Below are positions 1 to 8,753 of a stretch of DNA of 42,298 nucleotides, piece by piece. The notes beneath the pieces were generated by a model. The model was not told the origin of the DNA. It searched no databases and saw nothing but the letters and a program-made list of their open reading frames with translations. The DNA lies in NCBI GenBank assembly GCA_013288345.1, contig JABDCA010000026.1, positions 1-42,298 of the forward strand, read 5' to 3'. Position numbers and translations under genes: made by a program. Every line of letters begins with the position of its first letter. Position 1 is the first letter of the stretch. Source of the stretch: Bacteroidota bacterium. Lineage in GTDB: Bacteria > Bacteroidota > Bacteroidia > JABEUT01.

Positions 1-65
1 CAAAATACGTTCAGTATGAATTGTTTTATAATAACGTATCTACCTCGGGTTTGGTATAAAGGGGC

Positions 66-329
66 CTATGATTTTTTCCTGCGATTAAGCTCATCCCTTA
101 TTTTGGTGGCCTTTTCGTAGTCTTCCCTGTCGAGCACCTTTTGCAGGAGTTCTTTTAATTCCTCTACTGTTTTCTTCTTATAATCCTCATCTTCCTTTTC
201 CTTCACTATAGGCTCTTTTGCGGCCTTTGTTTCAGTTGCAGCGCCCTCTTTTTCCTTCTCTTTGGCTACATCTTCATCCATAATTATGCCAGCTGAGTTT
301 AATATGCTGCTTACTAATTCATCTGCCAA
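66..329 (-). pseudogene. C-terminal fragment of bifunctional nuclease (DUF151/BFN) with UVR motif
   Basis: The 87-residue product matches only the C-terminal end of the bifunctional nuclease family. From about residue 8 it has the segment that normally ends the nuclease core (ILNSAGIIMDED). A charged Lys/Glu linker follows, then a UvrB/UvrC-type UVR motif (about residues 54-87: VEELKELLQKVLDREDYEKA, ending in NRRKKS). Family members in Bacteroidota are about 200 residues, so the N-terminal ~130 residues with the nuclease fold are absent. The first 7-8 residues are antisense to the neighbouring plus-strand gene and look unrelated to the family. The homology stops at about position 303-305, exactly where the neighbour's homology begins. 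As it stands the product should lack nuclease activity. It is either a gene broken by rearrangement or half of an assembly chimera. Confidence 0.7.
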
Positions 330-1689
330 ATTAGCCTTCTCACAAACCCAAATAATTTTCGATACTGTATTTACAACAATAGGCTCAACGTTTCAATACT
401 TTACCATACACAACAACCATAACCAGCCTATTAAAATATCATCAGTAAAGCTTGTAGGCAGCTATACCTCGCCCTATAAAATAAACATTGACGGAGTTGC
501 AGGAACTTCTTTCAGTAATGTAACCATACCTGCCAACGATAGCATTTTTGTATTTGTTACAGTTACCATTAATCCGAATAACAACAATAACCCACTTGTA
601 ATTTCTGACTCACTTCAGTTTGTTACTAATGGCAATTATCAATATGTCGACCTAACTGCATGGGGGCAGGATGCATATTTTTACAGGCCTAACATATTCC
701 CGGCATCGGGCCCTTCCTACTCTATAGTCTCATGTAATTCGGTTTGGAGTAACGACAAACCCCATGTTGTATTTGGCTATTTAGTAGTTGATTCAGGTTG
801 CACCCTTACTATGCAACCCGGCACTAAAGTATACATGCACAACAATGCAGTACTATGGGTTTATAAGGGTGGCACACTGAATATAAATGGTGCCCAAGGC
901 TTACCTGTAACTGTGCAAGGTGATCGCTTAGAACCTGCTTACCAAACTGAACCTGGCCAATGGGGAGAAATATGGCTATCGCCAGGATGTCTTGCTTCAA
1001 ATATACAGTGGGCTGTTATAAAAAATGGCACTATTGGTATAGAGGCCGATACTGTTGCCAGTTGGACCAAGCCCACGCTTACACTTAGCCATACTATTAT
1101 TAAAAGCATGAGCAATATTGGTCTTTTAGGGCAAGGCACTTATATTACAGGCTATGATGATGTGGTGGCTGATTGCCAAAACTATTGTGTAGACTTTAGT
1201 TTGGGAGGTACCTACTCAATGGTGCAAAGCACATTTGCTAATTACTGGAGCTTTGGCCAAAGGCAAACTACGACACTGCTCGTTAATGACTGGTACCAGG
1301 ATATTTATGGCAATTATCAGAAGAGACAGCTTAATAAAGCTTTTTTCGGTAATTGCATTATTTGGGGTAGCCTTACTGAAGAACTACAACTCGATTCTTC
1401 TCATAATAATACCCAAGCCTTTCCTTATTATTTTGAAAACTGCGATTTATTGACAAAGCAAAATACTTCTAACCTATATCATTATACGTCACCAACTGAC
1501 AGTACTTTTTCAGCGGACCCACATTTCACAAATACAAGCATTGATGATTACACTATCCCAAAAAGTATGTTTGCTACTAACGGAAATAACAATATCTGCA
1601 ATTCATATTGGACTATTTATGGCTCAGCAGATCTAAATAACGATCCATTTAGTTGCCCTGCTAATTTGGGGGCTTATAGTAGTAACTAA
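262..1689 (+). CDS. Surface right-handed beta-helix protein lacking its signal peptide (5'-truncated)
   Basis: This resembles a family of Bacteroidota outer-surface lipoproteins. They have an N-terminal beta-sandwich (here from about residue 16, containing AKLAFSQTQIIFDTVFTTIG and later ITPANDS-like and DLTAWGQDAYF segments), then a right-handed parallel beta-helix of short repeats (about residues 170-400, e.g. GCTLTMQPGTKVYMHNNAVLWVYKGG), and a C-terminus ending NLGAYSSN. Relatives start with a lipoprotein signal peptide. None is present here: the first ~15 codons run antisense through the nuclease fragment at 66-329, so the ATG at 262 is probably not a natural start. The body is intact to the stop. 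It ends next to the stop of the convergent DUF3089 gene, with no spacer. The function is unknown; it may bind surface carbohydrate or act as a structural surface protein. Confidence 0.6.
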   Translation: MATSSSIIMPAEFNMLLTNSSAKLAFSQTQIIFDTVFTTIGSTFQYFTIHNNHNQPIKISSVKLVGSYTSPYKINIDGVAGTSFSNVTIPANDSIFVFVTVTINPNNNNNPLVISDSLQFVTNGNYQYVDLTAWGQDAYFYRPNIFPASGPSYSIVSCNSVWSNDKPHVVFGYLVVDSGCTLTMQPGTKVYMHNNAVLWVYKGGTLNINGAQGLPVTVQGDRLEPAYQTEPGQWGEIWLSPGCLASNIQWAVIKNGTIGIEADTVASWTKPTLTLSHTIIKSMSNIGLLGQGTYITGYDDVVADCQNYCVDFSLGGTYSMVQSTFANYWSFGQRQTTTLLVNDWYQDIYGNYQKRQLNKAFFGNCIIWGSLTEELQLDSSHNNTQAFPYYFENCDLLTKQNTSNLYHYTSPTDSTFSADPHFTNTSIDDYTIPKSMFATNGNNNICNSYWTIYGSADLNNDPFSCPANLGAYSSN

Positions 1690-2712
1690 CTAATTCTTCA
1701 GCGCATTCTCGTGTAATTTCAAATATGCACCTACCCTATCGGCCACATTAGCACGAATATTCATGTAAAAAAGATTGTAATCGTAAATATGATAGCTACC
1801 GCGTGCGGGTACATATTTTAAAGGGTCTTTAATACTTACAAGCAATAGCCCATCTCTACAAGTGGCGCCTGCTTCGTTCTTATCTAAGTTATTAAACTTA
1901 TAGTCTATAGCACCCAAATTGTAAGTGTTGTCCATATAATTACTATCCTGTTTCCAACTAAGCGGGTTAATACAAACACCTCTAAAGAATTGCCCTGTTC
2001 CGCTTGTTAGCCCTTCTTTTGACACTGTATTCCAGGTTATATAACAGCCCGTTGCTTTAGCTGAATCACATGGCTTCAGGTATTTCAATGAGTCTTTTCT
2101 TACTCTAAATCCTATTAAATAAGCCGCTACTAGCTTTTGTTTTAAAGATGTTGTATCAAAAAACTCTTTTACTAATCGGTAAGCATGTAGGCAGCCCTGG
2201 CTATGTCCGGCAATTATAACAGGGCGGCCCTGATTATAATGCTGCATATAATAAAGGAAAGCTGTTCTGACATCACCATAAGCCAGATCGAGTGCTTTTT
2301 TACCATTTCCTTTTCTATCTATAAACGAACCAAATACAGCCTGGCGGTACCTTGGTGCAAAAACCCTACAAGATCCATTAAATGCCCCTGCCTGATTCCG
2401 TATGGCTGTCCTGTCAATTAAGTTGTTCAGCATTTTATCATAAACACTGGCGTTCCAGTGAGTAATTCGTAAATCCAAGGTTGGGTAAATGTAAAATACA
2501 TCTGCTTGGGCATTAGCTTGGTCATCCTTTGAACCAGAACCAGCCGGGACTGTGTCAGCAGCATCATGCCTATCCGGTAAGGCAGCCCAGGTGTTTTCAT
2601 TACTATAATCAGGCATGAAAGGGGCCTTGTACCTATCAAACCTTGCTAGGGGTGTAAGGCAAGCCGTTAACATCACCAATGGTGCAAGAATTAAGAAAAA
2701 TCGATTTTTCAT
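1690..2712 (-). CDS. DUF3089 lipoprotein, alpha/beta-hydrolase fold
   Basis: The product is 340 residues with a lipoprotein signal (hydrophobic stretch 5-17, lipobox LVMLTAC with Cys18), so it is probably anchored in the outer membrane or periplasm. The body has the DUF3089 pattern: an ADVFYIYPTLD strand (70-80) and a nucleophile elbow GHSQG (169-173, Ser171) typical of serine esterases and lipases. A late Asp/His pair would complete the triad; His near 307 (SYHIYDY) is a candidate. The substrate is unknown. The gene stands alone, divergent from the DUF3098 gene across a 105-bp region holding back-to-back promoters. The 3' ends of this gene and the beta-helix gene touch. Confidence 0.8.
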   Translation of the reverse strand: MKNRFFLILAPLVMLTACLTPLARFDRYKAPFMPDYSNENTWAALPDRHDAADTVPAGSGSKDDQANAQADVFYIYPTLDLRITHWNASVYDKMLNNLIDRTAIRNQAGAFNGSCRVFAPRYRQAVFGSFIDRKGNGKKALDLAYGDVRTAFLYYMQHYNQGRPVIIAGHSQGCLHAYRLVKEFFDTTSLKQKLVAAYLIGFRVRKDSLKYLKPCDSAKATGCYITWNTVSKEGLTSGTGQFFRGVCINPLSWKQDSNYMDNTYNLGAIDYKFNNLDKNEAGATCRDGLLLVSIKDPLKYVPARGSYHIYDYNLFYMNIRANVADRVGAYLKLHENALKN

Positions 2713-2728
2713 GAACCTTTTAAGACCC

Positions 2729-2761
2729 CAAATGTATTAATGAATAGCTATGCAAAGCAAA
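2729..2761 (-). promoter_or_regulatory. Bacteroidota-type promoter for the DUF3089 gene
   Basis: On the minus strand a -33 element TTTG (2758-2761) is followed, 21 bp later, by a -7 element TACATTTG (2729-2736) that matches TAnnTTTG in full. The start codon is 17 bp downstream of the -7 element. It is the best two-part promoter match in the window. Confidence 0.6.
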
Positions 2762-2774
2762 ACCGATTTTTTTA

Positions 2775-2782
2775 TACATTTG
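2775..2782 (+). promoter_or_regulatory. -7 promoter element for the DUF3098 gene
   Basis: TACATTTG fits the Bacteroidota -7 consensus TAnnTTTG and lies 35 bp before the ATG at 2818. No clear -33 TTTG is seen at the expected distance. It sits back to back with the minus-strand promoter at 2729-2761. Confidence 0.5.
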
Positions 2783-2817
2783 CTCCTCGTAATTGAAAGT
2801 ACTTAAAACTATATAAT

Positions 2818-3102
2818 ATGGCAGCGCCCAAAGACGTACAAACTGATAAACCTAAAATACAATTCGCCTTCGAAAGGAAGAATTACATGGTTCTTATTGC
2901 AGGCATTGCTCTGTTAATAATCGGGTTCATAGCATTATCGGGTGGTGGCAGCAAAGACCCTAATCAATTCAGTGATGATCTGTTTTCAACCCGCAGAATG
3001 GTATTTGCACCTATTATATTAATGCTTGGCTATATTACTGTTGGTGTTTCTATTATGATGAAACGTGACGACACCAAATCATCAGACGAAGGGCAGAACT
3101 AA
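2818..3102 (+). CDS. DUF3098 small inner-membrane protein
   Basis: This 94-residue protein has a short charged N-terminus, a first transmembrane helix (about 24-40), a loop containing GGGSKDPNQFSDDLFSTRR (42-60), a second helix (about 62-80) and a hydrophilic C-terminus. The two-helix layout and the F-S..R-R-x-V-x-A-P loop pattern are those of DUF3098, a Bacteroidota membrane family of unknown role. It is commonly found between ftsX and the undecaprenyl-diphosphatase gene. Here neither neighbour is present and the gene is monocistronic, with its own -7 element and a strong terminator just downstream. Confidence 0.85.
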   Translation: MAAPKDVQTDKPKIQFAFERKNYMVLIAGIALLIIGFIALSGGGSKDPNQFSDDLFSTRRMVFAPIILMLGYITVGVSIMMKRDDTKSSDEGQN

Positions 3103-3120
3103 AACATATTGACTTTACAG

Positions 3121-3146
3121 AAAGGGTGGCTTATGCCACCTTTTTT
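3121..3146 (+). terminator. Rho-independent terminator after the DUF3098 gene
   Basis: A ten-pair stem (AAAGGGTGGC with GCCACCTTTT, one G-U pair, TTAT loop) is followed by a run of T residues. It begins 18 bp after the stop codon and overlaps the stop codon of the convergent methyltransferase gene, so it may serve both directions, though the minus-strand T tract is poorer. Confidence 0.8.
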
Positions 3147-3789
3147 ATTTGCGATAATAGCTTACAGCCCAGTAGTATTTCAGGTTAACGAATTTTATTC
3201 TTTCACCTTTCTCTTTCAATAGCTTAAAAAACAGTTCATCTGTCGGGAAGTTCTTAATAATGGAATAGCTGTCTCCATTCTCCAATTCTCTTTGCTGGTA
3301 TGTATTACTAAACTCGTCTGTACTTATTATAGGCCGGCTACTATCTTCCACAAAGTTATTATCAATAAAAAACACTTGTCCGCCGGGTTTAACAAAACTG
3401 TGCACTGTATCAATAAACTTGTCCAGTTCTTGTAGCTTAATATGCGACCATATAAAGCCGCCAAAAAGGCTATCAAAAGGCTGACGTAAAAAGGGTTTAA
3501 ATATATCTAGCACATCAAAAGTCACATTATTTTTCTCATAAACCTTGCCTTTGGCAATATCAATAACCGAGGTATTAATGTCAGTTGCAAGTACAGTATT
3601 AGCAACTCTGGCTATTCTTTGTGTCCAGTATCCGGTTCCGCAGGCAATTTCAAATACGTCTTTTCCGGGGAAGGTATTTTGCAATATATCGTTTAAGGCA
3701 AGCAGATCGCTTTGCCTTTCAGGCTTATCGTATATTTTTTCGTACTCTTTAGCCCGCTCTGAGTAATAGGCTACAAGGTTATCATTCAT
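3145..3789 (-). CDS. Class I SAM-dependent methyltransferase
   Basis: The 214-residue product has a Rossmann-type methyltransferase fold. Motif I is VFEIACGTGYWT (45-56), which binds S-adenosylmethionine. An acidic residue at the end of the next strand (LATDIN) fits ribose binding, then motif II/III-like segments follow (VTFDVLDIF; VKPGGQVFFIDN). The N-terminus, with an AYYSERAKEYEKIYD pattern, is typical of small-molecule methyltransferases (Methyltransf_11/25 type). The substrate cannot be deduced. The gene follows the T9SS type B gene on the same strand after 49 bp and converges with the DUF3098 gene. Confidence 0.8.
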   Translation of the reverse strand: MNDNLVAYYSERAKEYEKIYDKPERQSDLLALNDILQNTFPGKDVFEIACGTGYWTQRIARVANTVLATDINTSVIDIAKGKVYEKNNVTFDVLDIFKPFLRQPFDSLFGGFIWSHIKLQELDKFIDTVHSFVKPGGQVFFIDNNFVEDSSRPIISTDEFSNTYQQRELENGDSYSIIKNFPTDELFFKLLKEKGERIKFVNLKYYWAVSYYRK

Positions 3790-3814
3790 TAATTATTCAA
3801 TTATTATAGAAAAC

Positions 3815-3840
3815 AACCCAAGGAAAATAAAAGTTGGGCT
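3815..3840 (-). terminator. Possible weak terminator after the T9SS type B gene
   Basis: On the minus strand AGCCCAA and TTGGGTT form a 7-bp stem (one G-U pair) with a 12-nt loop, followed by GTTTTC. The stem overlaps the stop codon of the 3839-7477 gene. The T tract is short, so termination would be partial at best. Confidence 0.3.
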
Positions 3841-6800
3841 ATTTTATTACCTGTACAAACCCGTGCTTATCGTAGTTATTACTACCGCATGAAGCTTTTA
3901 TAATATAGTAATACACACCATCAGGCACTAATTGTCCTGATTTGTTTTTACCATCCCAGGATGTATTAGGGTCATTTGATTTGAATAGTTCAATACCCCA
4001 CCTGTCTAATATCTCTATTTCGTAGTTCGATTCTTCATTAGCTCCTTTTATATAAAATACATTATTAGGAGGTGACACGCTTGAAGCAGGCGTGAACACA
4101 TTTGGCACAGTAAAATCATTGCAGGCAATATCAACTGTGACGGTATATTCACTTGAGCAGCCGTTAACATCTATACCTACAACCGTATAGGTTGTATTTA
4201 CTGTAGGCTTTACTGTAGTACCCGCTGAATTTGAATTTGCCACAGTAGCCGAAGGGCTCCAGGCATAAGAAGTGGCACAGCAAGCGTTTAGTGCGGCACT
4301 GCTTCCTAACTGAATAGTAGTATCGCAACATGCTGTAATGGCATTAACAATATTAACCGTAATCTTTACAGTATCTATAGCCGTGCAGGTTCCATTAGAA
4401 ACCTGAACACTATAACTAGTGGTACTGGTTGGTGTTGCTATAGGATTAGGGCAATTAGTGCAACTTAACCCTGCCGACGGAGACCATGCATAACTTGAAC
4501 CACCACCGGCAGACAATGAATCAGAGGCACCGGAACACAATGTTTTAGGCGCGCTTATAGTTGGAACTGGAAGATTATTTACGGTAACAATTATAGATGT
4601 ATCGGGTTTGCAGGAACCATTTGTTACAGTTACAGAATATGGTGTAGTAGACGAAGGGCTTACTGTAATGCTTGCTGTTGTTGCACCTGTATTCCATAAA
4701 TATGAACCACCACCCGTTGCAGTAAGGACTGTATTAGTACCTGCACAAATTGAACTATTACCTGTTATAGTTGGCTTAAATGCAGGTGTTACCTGCACAG
4801 TGACAGTCGAACTGTCTTTACAGCTTCCACTGCTAACCACCACTTTAAATGGTGTTGTAGATGAAGGATTTACATTAATAACAGAGGTGGTAGCACCATT
4901 ACTCCAGCTATACGAAGTTCCACCCGAAGCCGTAAGAGTTGTTGTTGAACCCGAGCATATTGAATCTTTTCCGGTGATGGAAGCAGTAATAGAACCACCA
5001 ACAGTAACCGCTATATTAGCAGTATCAGCACAACCTGCGGCCGTTGTACCTATAACAGTATACGTAGTATTACCTGATGGGTTTGCAATAACCGAGGTAC
5101 CGGTAGACTGGTTTAATGATGCACTTGGAGACCATGTGTAAGTACTTGCATTATTAGCAGTAAGGCCAATACTACCACCAGAACATATACTTGCTGAGGG
5201 AGGGGTGACTGTCACATTAGGCTTAGGATTAACAGTAACTATAGCTGAGTCCTTAACAACACCGCAAGCAGTAGTTATATGTACGGTATATGTAGCTGTA
5301 GTTGCAGGGCTTGCAGTTGTTGTAGCAGTGGTAGCGCCATTACTCCATGAATAAGCTGTACCGCCACTGGCAGATAAACTTGTTGTATTGCCAAAACATA
5401 TAGTTGATGGTGTTGCAGTTGCAGTTACTACCGGTGTTGCGGTTACTGTGATAACTACAGAATCTTTTTGAAGGCCGCAAGGAGTAGTAATTTGCACCGT
5501 ATAAGTGGTAGTTGTAGTAGGGGTTGCGACAGGATTTGAAATTCCTGCATTATTTAAACTTGCAGCAGGCTGCCATGCGTAAGCCGTACCACCTGTAGCC
5601 AATAGATTAGTATTACTACCCGAACAAATAGTTGCAGGCGGATTAATTGTTATGGATGAAGAACCGGTGATAATAATATTTACAGCTTGCCTGTATATTC
5701 CCGGACAGGTTCCTATATATATAACGGTATCTTTTGTAAGTGCACCCGTTGTATAAGACGGACCACTGCCTATTGCAATACCACCTGTGGAGGCAGCGTA
5801 CCAGTTAACTGACGTACCACCTGGCACAGTACCGGTTAGCGAGGCATTAAGTGTAGCCGTTTGTCCGCTGCATATAGTGTCATTTTTTGCAACAATCTGA
5901 AAATTTGTAATTGCAGAACCGATTGTACCACTACTGCCACCTGTAGCTCCATTAGGCAGAAACTTTGCCATTGCTTTAGCATTCGTAGTACCGTTCACTC
6001 CACCTGTAACTGTTTCAGTAGCTATTGCATTAGATGTAGCAATATATCCACCACCTCCGCCGCCACCGGGGCCTTCGGCTTCGGTTATTAATGCTACAAT
6101 AACCTGGTTACCGCCAGTACCACCATTTGCCTGTAAAGTAACACCAGATACATTACCTATAGAATTAATAAGTATTGCACCACCGCCACCGGCACCACCG
6201 GCACCATCGCCAGCCTTACTTGGGGAATTGTAGACTGAATTTGTACCGTTCGCACCATTTGCAGTTATTTGCCCGCCTCCGGTAATAGTACCATAGCTTA
6301 TAAGGTATACAATACCGCCGCCATTGCCACCAGAGCCGCCCACATTATTATCCTGATCACCGGCACCACCACCGCCACCCATAAATATTCTTCCGGTAGT
6401 ATAATCCATTGGTCTGCCACCCCAACCACCCTGTGGATGGCGGTCATCTCCGCCCCATGCTGAATTACTTGGTGCTGTAGTAGTAGGATCCTTTAGGTTA
6501 GAAGAGAATGTATAACCGCCCCTACCACCACCGGAGCCTTTAAATGTTGGCAACCAGCTATATTCTAATGCCCATGCGAGCTTATTATTGTTTATGCTTA
6601 CATCAGGAATGCCATAGCCATTTATCCAACCGGCAGTGTCACCACCATTAGCACCACCACCACCACCACCATTATGCGCATCAGCACCACCACCACCATT
6701 GGCAGCGGCTCCTTTACCATAACGTCCCCCATATTGGTCATAACTCCAGCCATACCCAGCAATACCTTCACCTTTTAGTTTACCCCAAGGCATAAGGAAG

Positions 6801-7477
6801 GCATCTTCAGCTGTATTATTCACTCCATAAAATGAGCTATCCATTGCTACACTTAGTATTCCACCCCTAAAGCCATTACCTGATGAACTGATACTTCCAC
6901 CAGTGTTAATTACAGTATTTCCCAAAACTTCTATAGCAACAATTCCACCCATAGCACTATCCCAGGTGTCGCAACTTATTATACCCGGACTATTAATAGT
7001 AAGCGTATTATAACGAGGAACTCTTACTACCTGCACATGGCCTGTAGCAGTATAATTATGCTGTAATGCGCAATCAAATTGAATTGTAGTTCCGCCGGGC
7101 ACTGAAGCTACTTCAGCAAATTCATAATTGCCGGCATTACCATAACTGGTAACGCGTCCCCACGAGCTATCATTGGGTGTAGCGGTATTCGCATTACCTA
7201 AAAACTTAGATTCTGCCGCGCCATTTATAGTGGCACCCTGCATTTGTATAATCATAACCAGGTCTCCTGCAGCAAGGTTTCCAGCAAAACGAGCTTTTGT
7301 ATTCAGCCCACTATTAGCTACAGTTATAGAAGTGCTTCCGGCGGCTGCATCAACAGTAAGTGTAGTGTATTCGTTTACAACTTTTGCGGTAGCTATTGTA
7401 ACATTTCCATTTTTGCCCCGTTGGGCATTTAATGATACTGCAAAAAACAGGAGAATGAATAAAGCAATTCTTCTCAT
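3839..7477 (-). CDS. Giant secreted protein: glycine-rich domain, Ig/PKD-like repeats, T9SS type B C-terminal domain
   Basis: The 1212-residue product starts with a cleavable signal peptide (about 1-18, ending LNAQ). Next is a domain containing the phrase AAGDLVMIIQMQGA (about 75-90), known from surface-associated beta-rich proteins. A long glycine-rich region (about 195-515) holds many GGGGG runs. Eight Ig/PKD-like repeats of 75-85 residues follow (about 530-1110), each opening with a variant of ICSG...LTATGG.SY.W. The last ~95 residues (from about 1118: VPNVFTP...NNVFYIKG...WDGKNKSGQLVPDGVYYYII) are the gliding-motility-associated C-terminal domain, the type B T9SS signal. The protein is therefore expected to be exported through SprA and displayed or released at the cell surface, probably as an adhesin. 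It has its own 88-bp upstream region. Confidence 0.88.
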   Translation of the reverse strand: MRRIALFILLFFAVSLNAQRGKNGNVTIATAKVVNEYTTLTVDAAAGSTSITVANSGLNTKARFAGNLAAGDLVMIIQMQGATINGAAESKFLGNANTATPNDSSWGRVTSYGNAGNYEFAEVASVPGGTTIQFDCALQHNYTATGHVQVVRVPRYNTLTINSPGIISCDTWDSAMGGIVAIEVLGNTVINTGGSISSSGNGFRGGILSVAMDSSFYGVNNTAEDAFLMPWGKLKGEGIAGYGWSYDQYGGRYGKGAAANGGGGADAHNGGGGGGANGGDTAGWINGYGIPDVSINNNKLAWALEYSWLPTFKGSGGGRGGYTFSSNLKDPTTTAPSNSAWGGDDRHPQGGWGGRPMDYTTGRIFMGGGGGAGDQDNNVGGSGGNGGGIVYLISYGTITGGGQITANGANGTNSVYNSPSKAGDGAGGAGGGGAILINSIGNVSGVTLQANGGTGGNQVIVALITEAEGPGGGGGGGYIATSNAIATETVTGGVNGTTNAKAMAKFLPNGATGGSSGTIGSAITNFQIVAKNDTICSGQTATLNASLTGTVPGGTSVNWYAASTGGIAIGSGPSYTTGALTKDTVIYIGTCPGIYRQAVNIIITGSSSITINPPATICSGSNTNLLATGGTAYAWQPAASLNNAGISNPVATPTTTTTYTVQITTPCGLQKDSVVITVTATPVVTATATPSTICFGNTTSLSASGGTAYSWSNGATTATTTASPATTATYTVHITTACGVVKDSAIVTVNPKPNVTVTPPSASICSGGSIGLTANNASTYTWSPSASLNQSTGTSVIANPSGNTTYTVIGTTAAGCADTANIAVTVGGSITASITGKDSICSGSTTTLTASGGTSYSWSNGATTSVINVNPSSTTPFKVVVSSGSCKDSSTVTVQVTPAFKPTITGNSSICAGTNTVLTATGGGSYLWNTGATTASITVSPSSTTPYSVTVTNGSCKPDTSIIVTVNNLPVPTISAPKTLCSGASDSLSAGGGSSYAWSPSAGLSCTNCPNPIATPTSTTSYSVQVSNGTCTAIDTVKITVNIVNAITACCDTTIQLGSSAALNACCATSYAWSPSATVANSNSAGTTVKPTVNTTYTVVGIDVNGCSSEYTVTVDIACNDFTVPNVFTPASSVSPPNNVFYIKGANEESNYEIEILDRWGIELFKSNDPNTSWDGKNKSGQLVPDGVYYYIIKASCGSNNYDKHGFVQVIK
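6640..6720. repeat. ACC/CAC trinucleotide-rich tract encoding poly-glycine
   Basis: Runs of CAC/ACC triplets on the plus strand are runs of GGT/GGA-type glycine codons in the minus-strand T9SS protein (about residues 253-280). Similar shorter tracts occur at about 6050-6070 and 6360-6385. Such tracts can change length by slippage, but always in frame when whole triplets are gained or lost. Confidence 0.6.
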
Positions 7478-7565
7478 AGTATTCCAAGGTAAGGGAATAC
7501 GAATTTATTAAATTATTTGATATTTTGGTGAAATGCCTGAAAAACCACCTAAATCGTTTTTCTGC

Positions 7566-8753
7566 TTACTCTACAAACAAAACCATACCCTTCAAATATT
7601 CTCCTTCGGGGTGGTATATGCTTATGGGGTGATCGGCTGGTTGCGACAGGTATTGTAAAATACGTACAGTCCTACCGGTTTCAATGGCAGCAGCAGTTAT
7701 AGCCCCATGGAACAGGTACTTATCTACTACCTGTGAGCATGAAAAGGTAAAAATAATGCCACCGGGCTTAATTCCCTGTATTGCCAAAGCATTTAATCTT
7801 TTATAGCCCATCATGGCCTGGTGCCTTGCATCTCGGTGCTTGGCAAATGCAGGTGGGTCAATTATCATAACATCGTATTCGTTCTGGTGGTCCTTCAAAA
7901 AATCAAATGCATCTGCCACATGCGAAGTTTGTTTTGCACTTTCACCAAAATTAAGGCGTATATTATCATCAGTAAGCTTCATAGCCGCTTTAGAACTATC
8001 TACCGAATGAACCTCAGTGGCACCGGCTTTAAGTGCATAAACTGAAAAACCACCCGCATAGCAAAAGCAATCGAGCACTTTTTTATTCTTTGCATATTGT
8101 CCGACCAATTTCCTGTTTTCGCGCTGGTCAATAAAAAAGCCGGTCTTTTGCCCTTCTTCCCAATCAACCCTTATTTTATTTCCATTTTCCAATACCTGTT
8201 TTTCTTTGTCATCTCCAAACAAGTACCCATTCATTATTTTTTCACCATATCGGTCACTCAAACTTTCCTTACTCTTATCGTATACTGCTTTAAGGCTTGC
8301 TCCATAGATCTCTTGTAAGGCTTGGGTAATCTTCTCTTTCTCCCTATGCATACCAATAGAGTGCGCCTGTAATACAGCAGTGCCGTTATAAAAATCAATT
8401 ACTAAGCCCGGCATACCGTCACCCTCACCATAAACAAGTCGGTAAACGTTGGTGTTATCATTACCAATAATACCTATAGCTTTCCTGTAGTTATATGCTT
8501 TCTCTATTTTCCCTTTCCAAAATGCAGCATCCGGTTCCATTTGTTCAAATGAAAATATTCGTACTGCAATAGAGCCCTTTTGATAGTGACCTGTGCACAG
8601 GTATTCATTTTTATTAGAATATACTTCCACCACATCGCCATCCGCAAGTTCTCCACTTATTTTGCTTATAGCGCCTGAGAATATCCAAGGGTGAAATCGC
8701 CTTGGAGATTGATCTTTACCTGAACCTAGAATTATTTTAGGAATACCACTCAT
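7566..8753 (-). CDS. RlmI-like class I SAM-dependent rRNA (cytosine-C5) methyltransferase
   Basis: The 395-residue length and domain order match the RlmI/YccW family, which methylates C5 of cytosine 1962 in 23S rRNA. There is an N-terminal PUA domain (about 1-75, with HPWIFSGAI and GDVVEVYSNKNEYLCTGHYQ), a middle EEHEA-like domain, then the catalytic Rossmann domain. Motif I is DCFCYAGGF (228-236), motif IV DPPAF (299-303), and the catalytic cysteine is Cys339 in SCS. All expected active-site elements are present. It overlaps the upstream glycosylase gene by 17 bp, so the two are translated from one message. Exact site specificity is inferred from the family. Confidence 0.88.
   Translation of the reverse strand: MSGIPKIILGSGKDQSPRRFHPWIFSGAISKISGELADGDVVEVYSNKNEYLCTGHYQKGSIAVRIFSFEQMEPDAAFWKGKIEKAYNYRKAIGIIGNDNTNVYRLVYGEGDGMPGLVIDFYNGTAVLQAHSIGMHREKEKITQALQEIYGASLKAVYDKSKESLSDRYGEKIMNGYLFGDDKEKQVLENGNKIRVDWEEGQKTGFFIDQRENRKLVGQYAKNKKVLDCFCYAGGFSVYALKAGATEVHSVDSSKAAMKLTDDNIRLNFGESAKQTSHVADAFDFLKDHQNEYDVMIIDPPAFAKHRDARHQAMMGYKRLNALAIQGIKPGGIIFTFSCSQVVDKYLFHGAITAAAIETGRTVRILQYLSQPADHPISIYHPEGEYLKGMVLFVE

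Noticed and set aside
4608..5141. A 177-codon plus-strand frame opposite the Ig/PKD-like repeats
   Set aside because: It is a shadow of the repetitive minus-strand coding sequence: Val/Pro-rich, repetitive, and without family match, signal or start context.
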